A stretch of DNA of 64,000 nt from Acanthosepion lycidas (lineage: Eukaryota; Mollusca; Cephalopoda; Sepiida; Sepiidae): assembly GCA_963932145.1 (NCBI GenBank), contig CAWVQA010000092.1, forward strand, positions 1 through 64,000, read 5' to 3'. The position numbers were made by a program, and so were the translations under genes. Each line of letters starts with the position of its first letter. Positions within the stretch are counted from its first letter, which is position 1. The notes under the pieces are model-generated. The model made no database searches. It was not told the DNA's origin and saw nothing but the letters and a program-made list of their open reading frames with translations. Shown one piece after another: positions 49,686-61,543 of this stretch.

Positions 49686-52600
49686 GATCAGCAAAAAAAT
49701 ATTTTGCCTTCAAATTCATACCGTGATCGTAGCATGCATGGACTCGACTCATATGACTGGGATTTCCATGAAAAAGATTGTGGGCACAAAATGGGTGATC
49801 ACTGTACATTTCTCTTCTATTTCCCATTAGTATTTCCATTTTACTTCCTCAATTTAGCATTATGGACTGGGAAAGACCTAATCTAAGATCTGCAAAAAAA
49901 TATTTTGCCTTCAAATTCATACCGTGATCGTAGCATGCCTGGACTCGACTCATATGACTGGGATTTCCATGAAAAAGATTGTGGGCAGAAAATGTGTGAT
50001 CACTGTACATTTCTCTTCTGTTTCCCATTACTATTTCTATTTTACTTCCTCAATTTAGCATTATGGACAGGGAAAGACCTAATCTAAGATCTGCAAAAAA
50101 ATATTTTGCCTTCAAAGTCATACCGTGATCGTAGTATGCCTGGACTCGACTCATATGACTGGGATTTCCATGAAAAAGATTGTGGTCACAAAATGCGTGA
50201 TCACTGTACATTTCTCTTCTGTTTCCCATTACTATTTCTATTTTACTTCCTCAATTTAGCATTATGGATAGGGAAAGACCTAATCTAAGATCAGCAAAAA
50301 AATATTTTGCCTTCAAATTCATACCGTGATCGTAGCATGCATGGACTCGACTCATATGACTGGGATTTCCATGAAAAAGATTGTGGGCACAAAATGGATG
50401 ATCACTGTACATTTCTCTTCTATTTCCCATTAGTATTTCTATTTTACTTCCTCAATTTAGCATTATGGACTGGGAAAGACCTAATCTAAGATCTGCAAAA
50501 AAATATTTTGCCTTCAAATTCATACCGTGATCGTAGCATGCAAGGACTCGACTCATATGACTGGGATTTCCATGAAAAAGATTGTGGGCACAAAATGGGT
50601 GATCACTGTACATTTCTCTTCTATTTCCCATTAGTATTTCTATTTTACTTCCTCAATTTAGCATTATGGACATGGAAAGACCTAATCTATGATCTGCAAA
50701 AAAATATTTTGCCTTCAAATTCATACCGTGATCGTAGCATGCATGGACTCGTCTCATATGACTGGGATTTCCATGAAAAAGATTGTGGGCAGAAAATGTG
50801 TGATCACTGTACATTTCTCTTCTGTTTCCCATTACTATTTCTATTTTACTTCCTGAATTTAGCATTATTGACAGGGAATGACCTAATCTGAGATCTGCAA
50901 AAAAATATTTTGCCTTCAAATTCATACCGTGATCGTAGCATGCATGGACTCGACTCATATGACTGGGATTTCCATGAAAAAGATTGTGGGAAGAAAATGG
51001 GTGATCTCTGTACATTTCTCTTCTGTTTCCCATTACTATTTCTATTTTACTTCCTCAATTTAGAATTATGGACTGGGAAAGACGTAATCTAAGATCAGCA
51101 AAAAAATATTTTGCCTTCAAATTCATAACGTGATCGTAGCATGCCTGGACTCGACTCATATGACTGGGATTTCCATGAAAAAGATTGTGGGCACAAAATG
51201 GGTGATCACTGTACATTTCTCTTCTGTTTCCCATTACTATTTCTATTTTACTTACTCAATTTAGCATTATGGACAGGGAATGACCTAATCTGAGATCTGC
51301 AAAAAAATATTTTGCCTTCAAATTCATACCGTGATCGTAGCATGCATGGACTCGACTCATATGACTGGGATTTCCATGAAAAAGATTGTGGGCACAAAAT
51401 GGGTGATCTCTGTACATTTCTCTTCTGTTTCCCATTACTATTTCTATTTTACTTCCTCAATTTAGAATTATGGACTGGGAAAGACGTAATCTAAGATCAG
51501 CAAAAAAATATTTTGCCTTCAAATTCATACCGTGATAGTAGCATGCATGGACTCGACTCATATGACTGGGATTTCCATGAAAAAGATTGTGGGAAGAAAA
51601 TGGGTGATCACTGTACATTTCTCTTCTGTTTCCCATTACTATTTCTATTTTACTTCCTCAATTTAGCATTATGGACAGGGAAAGACCTAATCTAAGATCT
51701 GCAAAAAAATATTTTGCCTTCAAATTCATACCGTGATCGTAGCATGCCTGGACTCGACTCATATGACTGGGATTTCCATGAAAAAGATTGTGGGCACAAA
51801 ATGCGTGATCACTGTACATTTCTCTTCTGTTTCCCTTTAGTATTTCTATTTTACTTCCTCAATTTAGCATTATGGACAGGGAAAGACCTAATCTATGATC
51901 TGCAAAAAAATATTTTGCCTTCAAATTCATACCGTGATCGTAGCATGCATGGACTCGACTCATATGACTGGGATATCCATGAAAAAGATTGTGGGAAGAA
52001 AATGGGTGATCACTGTACATTTCTCTTCTGTTTCCCATTACTATTTCTATTTTACTTCCTCAATTTAGCATTATGGACAGGGAAAGACCTAATCTATGAT
52101 CAGCAAAAAAATATTTTGCCTTCAAATTCATACCGTGATCGTAGCATGCATGGACTCGTCTCATATGACTGGGATTTCCATGAAAAAGATTTTGGGCAGA
52201 AAATGTGTGATCACTGTACATTTCTGTTCTGTTTCCCATTACTATTTCTATTTTACTTCCTCAATTTAGCATTATAGACAGGGAAAGACCTAATCTAAGA
52301 TCTGCAAAAAAATATTTTGCCTTCAAATTCATACCGTGATCGTAGCATGCATGGACTCGACTCATATGACTGGGATTTCCATGAAAAAGATTGTGGGCAC
52401 AAAATGCGTGATCACTGTACATTTCTCTTCTATTTCCCATTAGTATTTCCATTTTACTTCCTCAATTTAGCATTATGGACTGGGAAAGACCTAATCTAAG
52501 ATCTGCAAAAAAATATTTTGCCTTCAAATTCATACCGTGATCGTAGCATGCATGGACTCGTCTCATATGACTGGGATTTCCATGAAAAAGATTGTGGGCA

Positions 52601-52901
52601 GAAAATGTGTGATCACTGTACATTTCTCTTCTGTTTCCCATTACTATTTCTATTTTACTTCCTCAATTTAGAATTATGGACTGGGAAAGACGTAATCTAA
52701 GATCAGCAAAAAAATATTTTGCCTTCAAATTCATACCGTGATCGTAGCATGCATGGACTCGACTCATATGACTGGGATTTCCATGAAAAAGATTGTGGGC
52801 AGAAAATGGGTGATCACTGTACATTTCTCTTCTGTTTACCATTACTATTTCTATTTTACTTCCTCAATTTAGCATTATGGACAGGGAAAGACCTAATCTA
52901 A
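49686..52901 (+). repeat. Domain E leading part, 16 monomers
   Basis: Exact 201-bp units in which domain E marks appear: T152C (TTTCCATTTT), GATCAGC junctions, C173A with C193G, and CTATGATC stop-loss junctions. A GGAAGAAAATGGG variant occurs at 50892, 51495 and 51897. Three units from 51696 form one open frame of 187 codons through stop losses, which I regard as non-coding. Confidence 0.85.
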
Positions 52902-54710
52902 GATCTGCAAAAAAATATTTTGCCTTCAAATTCATACCGTGATCGTAGCATGCCTGGACTCGGCTCATATGACTGGGATTTCCATGAAAAAGATTGTGGG
53001 CACAAAATGGGTGATCACTGAACATTTCTCTTCTATTTCCCATTAGTATTTCCATTTTACTTCCTCAATTTAGCATTATGGACTGGGAAATACCTAATCT
53101 AAGATCTGCAAAAAAATATTTTGCCTTCAAATTCATACCGTGATCGTAGCATGCCTGGACTCGACTCATATGACTGGGATTTCCATGAAAAAGATTGTGG
53201 GCACAAAATGCGTGATCACTGTACATTTCTCTTCTGTTTCCCATTACTATTTCTATTTTACTTCCTCAATTTAGCATTATGGACAGGGAAAGACCTAATC
53301 TAAGATCAGCAAAAAAATATTTTGGCTTCAAATTCATACCGTGATCGTAGCATGCATGGACTCGACTCATATGACTGGGATTTCCATGAAAAAGATTGTG
53401 GGCACAAAATGGGTGATCACTGTACATTTCTCTTCTATTAACCATTAGTATTTCCATTTTACTTCCTCAATTTAGCATTATGGACAGGGAAAGACCTAAT
53501 CTATGATCTGCAAAAAAATATTTTGCCTTCAAATTCATACCGTGATCGTAGCATGCCTGGACTCGACTCATATGACTGGGATTTCCATGAAAAAGATTGT
53601 GGGCACAAAATGCGTGATCACTGTACATTTCTCTTCTGTTTCCCATTACTATTTCTATTTTACTTCCTCAATTTAGCATTATGGACAGGGAAAGACATAA
53701 TCTAAGATCTGCAAAAAAATATTTTGCCTTCAAATTCATACCGTGATCGTAGCATGCATGGACTCGTCTCATATGACTGGGATTTCCATGAAAAAGATTG
53801 TGGGCACAAAATGTGTGATCACTGTACATTTCTCTTCTGTTTCCCATTACTATTTCTATTTTACTTCCTCAATTTAGAATTATGGACTGGGAAAGACGTA
53901 ATCTAAGATCAGCAAAAAAATATTTTGCCTTCAAATTCATACCGTGATCGTAGCATGCATGGACTCGACTCATATGACTGGGATTTCCATGAAAAAGATT
54001 GTGGGCAGAAAATGGGTGATCACTGTACATTTCTGTTCTGTTTCCCATTACTATTTCTATTTTACTTCCTCAATTTAGCATTATAGACAGGGAAAGACCT
54101 AATCTAAGATCTGCAAAAAAATATTTTGCCTTCAAATTCATACCGTGATCGTAGCATGCATGGACTCGACTCATATGACTGGGATTTCCATGAAAAAGAT
54201 TGTGGGCACAAAATGGGTGATCACTGTACATTTCTCTTCTATTACCCATTAGTATTTCCATTTTACTTCCTCAATTTAGCATTATGGACAGGGAAAGACC
54301 TAATCTATGATCTGCAAAAAAATATTTTGCCTTCAAATTCATACCGTGATCGTAGCATGCCTGGACTCGACTCATATGACTGGGATTTCCATGAAAAAGT
54401 TTGTGGGCACAAAATGCGTGATCACTGTACATTTCTCTTCTGTTTCCCATTACTATTTCTATTTTACTTCCTCAATTTAGCATTATGGACAGGGAAAGAC
54501 CTAATCTATGATCTGCAAAAAAATATTTTGCCTTCAAATTCATACCGTGATCGAAGCATGCATGGACTTGTCTCATATGACTGGGATTTCCATGAAAAAG
54601 ATTTTGGGCAGAAAATGTGTGATCACTGTACATTTCTGTTCTGTTTCCCATTACTATTTCTATTTTACTTCCTCAATTTAGCATTATAGACAGGGAAAGA
54701 CCTAATCTAA
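52902..54710 (+). repeat. HOR-E copy 1 (9 monomers)
   Basis: Length is exactly 1,809 bp. Order: T120A (CTGAACATT) with T152C; plain with GATCAGC junction; C22G (TTTTGGCTTC) with CTATTAACC; C193A; A62T with C173A; C102G head with TGTTCTG/TATAGAC tail; CTATTACCC with T152C; plain with CTATGATC; T45A with G95T. The same start recurs at 54711 and 56922. Confidence 0.92.
53907..54107 (+). repeat. Recombinant monomer in HOR-E copy 1
   Basis: The 5' part matches 55716 (GATCAGC, GGCAGAAAATGGG). The 3' part (TTTCTGTTCTG and TATAGAC) matches the G95T unit at 56118. Copy 2 has both units plus a plain unit between them. An in-unit exchange therefore explains the loss of two monomers in copy 1. Confidence 0.75.
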
Positions 54711-56921
54711 GATCTGCAAAAAAATATTTTGCCTTCAAATTCATACCGTGATCGTAGCATGCCTGGACTCGACTCATATGACTGGGATTTCCATGAAAAA
54801 GATTGTGGGCACAAAATGGGTGATCACTGAACATTTCTCTTCTATTTCCCATTAGTATTTCCATTTTACTTCCTCAATTTAGCATTATGGACTGGGAAAG
54901 ACCTAATCTAAGATCTGCAAAAAAATATTTTGCCTTCAAATTCATACCGTGATCGTAGCATGCCTGGACTCGACTCATATGACTGGGATTTCCATGAAAA
55001 AGATTGTGGGCACAAAATGCGTGATCACTGTACATTTCTCTTCTGTTTCCCATTACTATTTCTATTTTACTTCCTCAATTTAGCATTATGGACAGGGAAA
55101 GACCTAATCTAAGATCAGCAAAAAAATATTTTGGCTTCAAATTCATACCGTGATCGTAGCATGCATGGACTCGACTCATATGACTGGGATTTCCATGAAA
55201 AAGATTGTGGGCACAAAATGGGTGATCACTGTACATTTCTCTTCTATTAACCATTAGTATTTCCATTTTACTTCCTCAATTTAGCATTATGGACAGGGAA
55301 AGACCTAATCTATGATCTGCAAAAAAATATTTTGCCTTCAAATTCATACCGTGATCGTAGCATGCCTGGACTCGACTCATATGACTGGGATTTCCATGAA
55401 AAAGATTGTGGGCACAAAATGCGTGATCACTGTACATTTCTCTTCTGTTTCCCATTACTATTTCTATTTTACTTCCTCAATTTAGCATTATGGACAGGGA
55501 AAGACATAATCTAAGATCTGCAAAAAAATATTTTGCCTTCAAATTCATACCGTGATCGTAGCATGCATGGACTCGTCTCATATGACTGGGATTTCCATGA
55601 AAAAGATTGTGGGCACAAAATGTGTGATCACTGTACATTTCTCTTCTGTTTCCCATTACTATTTCTATTTTACTTCCTCAATTTAGAATTATGGACTGGG
55701 AAAGACGTAATCTAAGATCAGCAAAAAAATATTTTGCCTTCAAATTCATACCGTGATCGTAGCATGCATGGACTCGACTCATATGACTGGGATTTCCATG
55801 AAAAAGATTGTGGGCAGAAAATGGGTGATCACTGTACATTTCTCTTCTGTTTCCCATTACTATTTCTATTTTACTTCCTCAATTTAGCATTATGGACAGG
55901 GAAAGACCTAATCTAAGATCTGCAAAAAAATATTTTGCCTTCAAATTCATACCGTGATCGTAGCATGCCTGGACTCGGCTCATATGACTGGGATTTCCAT
56001 GAAAAAGATTGTGGGCACAAAATGCGTGATCACTGTACATTTCTCTTCTGTTTCCCATTACTATTTCTATTTTACTTCCTCAATTTAGCATTATGGACAG
56101 GGAAAGACCTAATCTAAGATCAGCAAAAAAATATTTTGGCTTCAAATTCATACCGTGATCTTAGCATGCATGGACTCGTCTCATATGACTGGGATTTCCA
56201 TGAAAAAGATTTTGGGCAGAAAATGTGTGATCACTGTACATTTCTGTTCTGTTTCCCATTACTATTTCTATTTTACTTCCTCAATTTAGCATTATAGACA
56301 GGGAAAGACCTAATCTAAGATCTGCAAAAAAATATTTTGCCTTCAAATTCATACCGTGATCGTAGCATGCATGGACTCGACTCATATGACTGGGATTTCC
56401 ATGAAAAAGATTGTGGGCACAAAATGGGTGATCACTGTACATTTCTCTTCTATTACCCATTAGTATTTCCATTTTACTTCCTCAATTTAGCATTATGGAC
56501 AGGGAAAGACCTAATCTATGATCTGCAAAAAAATATTTTGCCTTCAAATTCATACCGTGATCGTAGCATGCCTGGACTCGACTCATATGACTGGGATTTC
56601 CATGAAAAAGATTGTGGGCACAAAATGCGTGATCACTGTACATTTCTCTTCTGTTTCCCATTACTATTTCTATTTTACTTCCTCAATTTAGCATTATGGA
56701 CAGGGAAAGACCTAATCTATGATCTGCAAAAAAATATTTTGCCTTCAAATTCATACCGTGATCGAAGCATGCATGGACTCGTCTCATATGACTGGGATTT
56801 CCATGAAAAAGATTTTGGGCAGAAAATGTGTGATCACTGTACATTTCTGTTCTGTTTCCCATTACTATTTCTATTTTACTTCCTCAATTTAGCATTATGG
56901 ACAGGGAAAGACCTAATCTAA
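54711..56921 (+). repeat. HOR-E copy 2 (11 monomers)
   Basis: Length is exactly 2,211 bp. It has the full order of copy 1 plus a GGCTCAT unit (55917) and a C22G/G95T unit (56118). The segment 54108-54689 recurs here at 56319-56900 with few changes. Confidence 0.92.
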
Positions 56922-57926
56922 GATCTGCAAAAAAATATTTTGCCTTCAAATTCATACCGTGATCGTAGCATGCCTGGACTCGACTCATATGACTGGGATT
57001 TCCATGAAAAAGATTGTGGGCACAAAATGGGTGATCACTGAACATTTCTCTTCTATTTCCCATTAGTATTTCCATTTTACTTCCTCAATTTAGCATTATG
57101 GACTGGGAAAGACCTAATCTAAGATCTGCAAAAAAATATTTTGCCTTCAAATTCATACCGTGATCGTAGCATGCCTGGACTCGACTCATATGACTGGGAT
57201 TTCCATGAAAAAGATTGTGGGCACAAAATGCGTGATCACTGTACATTTCTCTTCTGTTTCCCATTACTATTTCTATTTTACTTCCTCAATTTAGCATTAT
57301 GGACAGGGAAAGACCTAATCTAAGATCAGCAAAAAAATATTTTGGCTTCAAATTCATACCGTGATCGTAGCATGTTTGGACTCGACTCATATGACTGGGA
57401 TTTCCATGAAAAAGATTGTGGGCACAAAATGGGTGATCACTGTACATTTCTCTTCTATTAACCATTAGTATTTCCATTTTACTTCCTCAATTTAGCATTA
57501 TGGACAGGGAAAGACCTAATCTATGATCTGCAAAAAAATATTTTGCCTTCAAATTCATACCGTGATCGTAGCATGCCTGGACTCGACTCATATGACTGGG
57601 ATTTCCATGAAAAAGATTGTGGGCACAAAATGCGTGATCACTGTACATTTCTCTTCTGTTTCCCATTACTATTTCTATTTTACTTCCTCAATTTAGCATT
57701 ATGGACAGGGAAAGACATAATCTAAGATCTGCAAAAAAATATTTTGCCTTCAAATTCATACCGTGATCGAAGCATGCATGGACTCGTCTCATATGACTGG
57801 GATTTCCATGAAAAAGATCTTGGGCAGAAAATGTGTGATCACTGTACATTTCTGTTCTGTTTCCCATTACTATTTCTATTTTACTTCCTCAATTTAGCAT
57901 TATAGACAGGGAAAGACCTAATCTAA
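56922..57926 (+). repeat. HOR-E copy 3, truncated to 5 monomers
   Basis: It holds the first four markers of copies 1 and 2 (T120A; GATCAGC junction; C22G with CTATTAACC; C193A), followed directly by a T45A/TATAGAC unit like the last unit of the other copies. The third unit reads GCATGTTTGG. Confidence 0.88.
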
Positions 57927-60900
57927 GATCTGCAAAAAAATATTTTGCCTTCAAATTCATACCGTGATCGTAGCATGCCTGGACTCGACTCATATGACTG
58001 GGATTTCCATGAAAAAGATTGTGGGCACAAAATGGGTGATCACTGAACATTTCTCTTCTATTTCCCATTAGTATTTCCATTTTACTTCCTCAATTTAGCA
58101 TTATGGACTGGGAAAGACCTAATCTAAGATCTGCAAAAAAATATTTTGCCTTCAAATTCATACCGTGATCGTAGCATGCCTGGACTCGACTCATATGACT
58201 GGGATTTCCATGAAAAAGATTGTGGGCACAAAATGCGTGATCACTGTACATTTCTCTTCTGTTTCCCATTATTATTTCTATTTTACTTCCTCAATTTAGC
58301 GTTATGGACAGGGAAAGGCCTAATCTAAGATGTGCAAAAAAATATTTTGCCTTCAAATTCATACCGTGATCGTAGCATGCCTGGACTCGACTCATATGAC
58401 TGGGATTTCCATGAAAAAGATTGTGGGCACAAAATGCGTGATCACTGTACATTTCTCTTCTGTTTCCCATTACTATTTCTATTTTACTTCCTCAATTTAG
58501 CATTATGGACAGGGAAAGGCCTAATCTGAGATCTGCAAAAAAATATTTTGCCTTCAAATTCATACCGTGATCGTAGCATGCATGGACTCGACTCATATGA
58601 CTGGGATTTCCATGAAAAAGATTGTGGGCACAAAATGGGTGATCTCTGTACATTTCTCTTCTATTTCCCATTAGTATTTCCATTTTACTTCCTCAATTTA
58701 GCATTATGGACTGGGAAAGACCTAATCTAAGATCTGCAAAAAAATATTTTGCCTTCAAATTCATACCGTGACCGTAGCATGCCTGGACTCGGCTCATATG
58801 ACTGGGATTTCCATGAAAAAGATTGTGGGCACAAAATGCGTGATCACTGTACATTTCTCTTCTGTTTCCCATTACTATTTCTATTTTACTTCCTCAATTT
58901 AGCATTATGGACAGGGAAAGACCTAATCTAAGATCAGCAAAAAAATATTTTGGCTTCAAATTCATACCGTGATCGTAGCATGCATGGACTCGACTCATAT
59001 GACTGGGATTTCCATGAAAAAGATTGTGGGCACAAAATGGGTGATCACTGTACATTTCTCTTCTATTTCCCATTAGTATTTCTATTTTACTTCCTCAATT
59101 TAGCATTATGGACTGGGAAAGACCTAATCTAAGATCTGCAAAAAAATATTTTGCCTTCAAATTCATACCGTGATCGTAGCATGCCTGGACTCGGCTCATA
59201 TGACTGGGATTTCCATGAAAAAGATTGTGGGCACAAAATGCGTGATCACTGTACATTTCTCTTCTGTTTCCCATTACTATTTCTATTTTACTTCCTCAAT
59301 TTAGCATTATAGACAGGGAAAGACCTAATCTAAGATCAGCAAAAAAATATTTTGCCTTCAAATTCATACCGTGATCGTAGCATGCATGGACTCGACTCAT
59401 ATGACTGGGATTTCCATGAAAAAGATTGTGGGCACAAAATGGGTGATCACTGAACATTTCTCTTCTATTTCCCATTAGTATTTCCATTTTACTTCCTCAA
59501 TTTAGCATTATGGACTGGGAAAGACCTAATCTAAGATCAGCAAAAAAATATTTTGCCTTCAAATTCATACCGTGATCGTAGCATGCCTGGACTCGACTCA
59601 TATGACTGGGATTTCCATGAAAAAGATTGTGGGCACAAAATGGGTGATCACTGTACATTTCTCTTCTATTTCCCATTAGTATTTCCATTTTACTTCCTCA
59701 ATTTAGCATTATGGACTGGGAAAGACCTAATCTAAGATCTGCAAAAAAATATTTTGCCTTCAAATTCATACCGTGATCGTAGCATGCCCGGACTCGACTC
59801 ATATGACTGGGATTTCCATGAAAAAGATTGTGGGCACAAAATGCGTGATCACTGTACATTTCTCTTCTGTTTGCCATTACTATTTCTATTTTACTTCCTC
59901 AATTTAGCATTATGGACAGGGAAAGACCTAATCTATGATCTGCAAAAAAATATTTTGCCTTCAAATTCATACCGTGATCGTAGCATGCATGGACTCGTCT
60001 CATATGACTGGGATTTCCATGAAAAAGATTTTGGGCAGAAAATGTGTGATCACTGTACATTTCTGTTCTGTTTCCCATTACTATTTCTATTTTACTTCCT
60101 CAATTTAGCATTATAGACAGGGAAAGACCTAATCTAAGATCTGCAAAAAAATATTTTGCCTTCAAATTCATACCGTGATCGTAGCATGCATGGACTCGAC
60201 TCATATGACTGGGATTTCCATGAAAAAGATTGTGGGCACAAAATGGGTGATCACTGTACATTTCTCTTCTATTTCCCATTAGTATTTCCATTTTACTTCC
60301 TAAATTTAGCATTATGGACTGGGAAAGACCTAATCTAAGATCTGCAAAAAAATATTTTGCCTTCAAATTCATACCGTGATCGTAGCATGCCTGGACTCGA
60401 CTCATATGACTGGGATTTCCATGAAAAAGATTGTGGGCACAAAATGGGTGATCACTGTACATTTCTCTTCTGTTTCCCATTACTATTTCTATTTTACTTC
60501 CTCAATTTAGCATTATGGACAGGGAAAGACCTAATCTAAGATCTGCAAAAAAATATTTTGCCTTCAAATTCATACCGTGATCGTAGCATGCATGGACTCG
60601 ACTCATATGACTGGGATTTCCATGAAAAAGATTGTGGGCACAAAATGTGTGATCACTGTACATTTCTCTTCTGTTTCCCATTACTATTTCTATTTTACTT
60701 CCGCAATTTAGCATTATGGACAGGGAAAGACCTAATCTGAGATCTGCAAAAAAATATTTTGCCTTCAAATTCATACCGTGATCGTAGCATGCATGGACTC
60801 GACTCATATGACTGGGATTTCCATGAAAAAGATTGTGGGCACAAAATGGGTGATCTCTGTACATTTCTCTTCTGTTTCCCATTACTATTACTATTTTACT

Positions 60901-61543
60901 TCCTCAATTTAGAATTATGGACTGGGAAAGACGTAATCTAAGATCAGCAAAAAAATATTTTGCCTTCAAATTCATACCGTGATCGTAGCATGCCTGGACT
61001 CGACTCATATGACTGGGATTTCCATGAAAAAGATTGTGGGCACAAAATGCGTGATCACTGTACATTTCTCTTCTGTTTCCCATTATTATTTCTATTTTAC
61101 TTCCTCAATTTAGCGTTATGGACAGGGAAAGCCCTAATCTAAGATCTGCAAAAAATATTTTGCCTTCAAATTCATACCGTGATCGTAGCATGCCTGGACT
61201 CGACTCATATGACTGGGATTTCCATGAAAAAGATTGTGGGCACAAAATGCGTGATCACTGTACATTTCTCTTCTGTTTCCCATTACTATTTCTATTTTAC
61301 TTCCTCAATTTAGCATTATGGACAGGGAAAGACCTAATCTGAGATCTGCAAAAAAATATTTTGCCTTCAAATTCATACCGTGATCGAAGCATGCATGGAC
61401 TCGACTCATATGACTGGGATTTCCATGAAAAAGGTTGTGGGCACAAAATGGGTGATCTCTGTGCATTTCTCTTCTGTTTCCCATTACTATTTCTATTTTA
61501 CTTCTTCAATTTAGAATTATGGACTGGGAAAGACGTAATCTAA
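57927..61543 (+). repeat. Domain E trailing part, 18 monomers
   Basis: Starts with another T120A unit but then departs from the HOR-E order. It holds a tandem pair with GGAAAGGCC (58128, 58329), GGCTCAT units (58731, 59133), repeated T152C units and two C173A units (60741, 61343). One A-run deletion occurs at 61143-61342, the first length change after 15.9 kb. Confidence 0.85.

Noticed and set aside
56337-56921. A 194-codon open frame as a repeat protein gene
   Set aside because: It is three satellite units joined by stop loss at position 201. There is no unique sequence, promoter or proper ATG start, and near-identical neighbours carry the stop.
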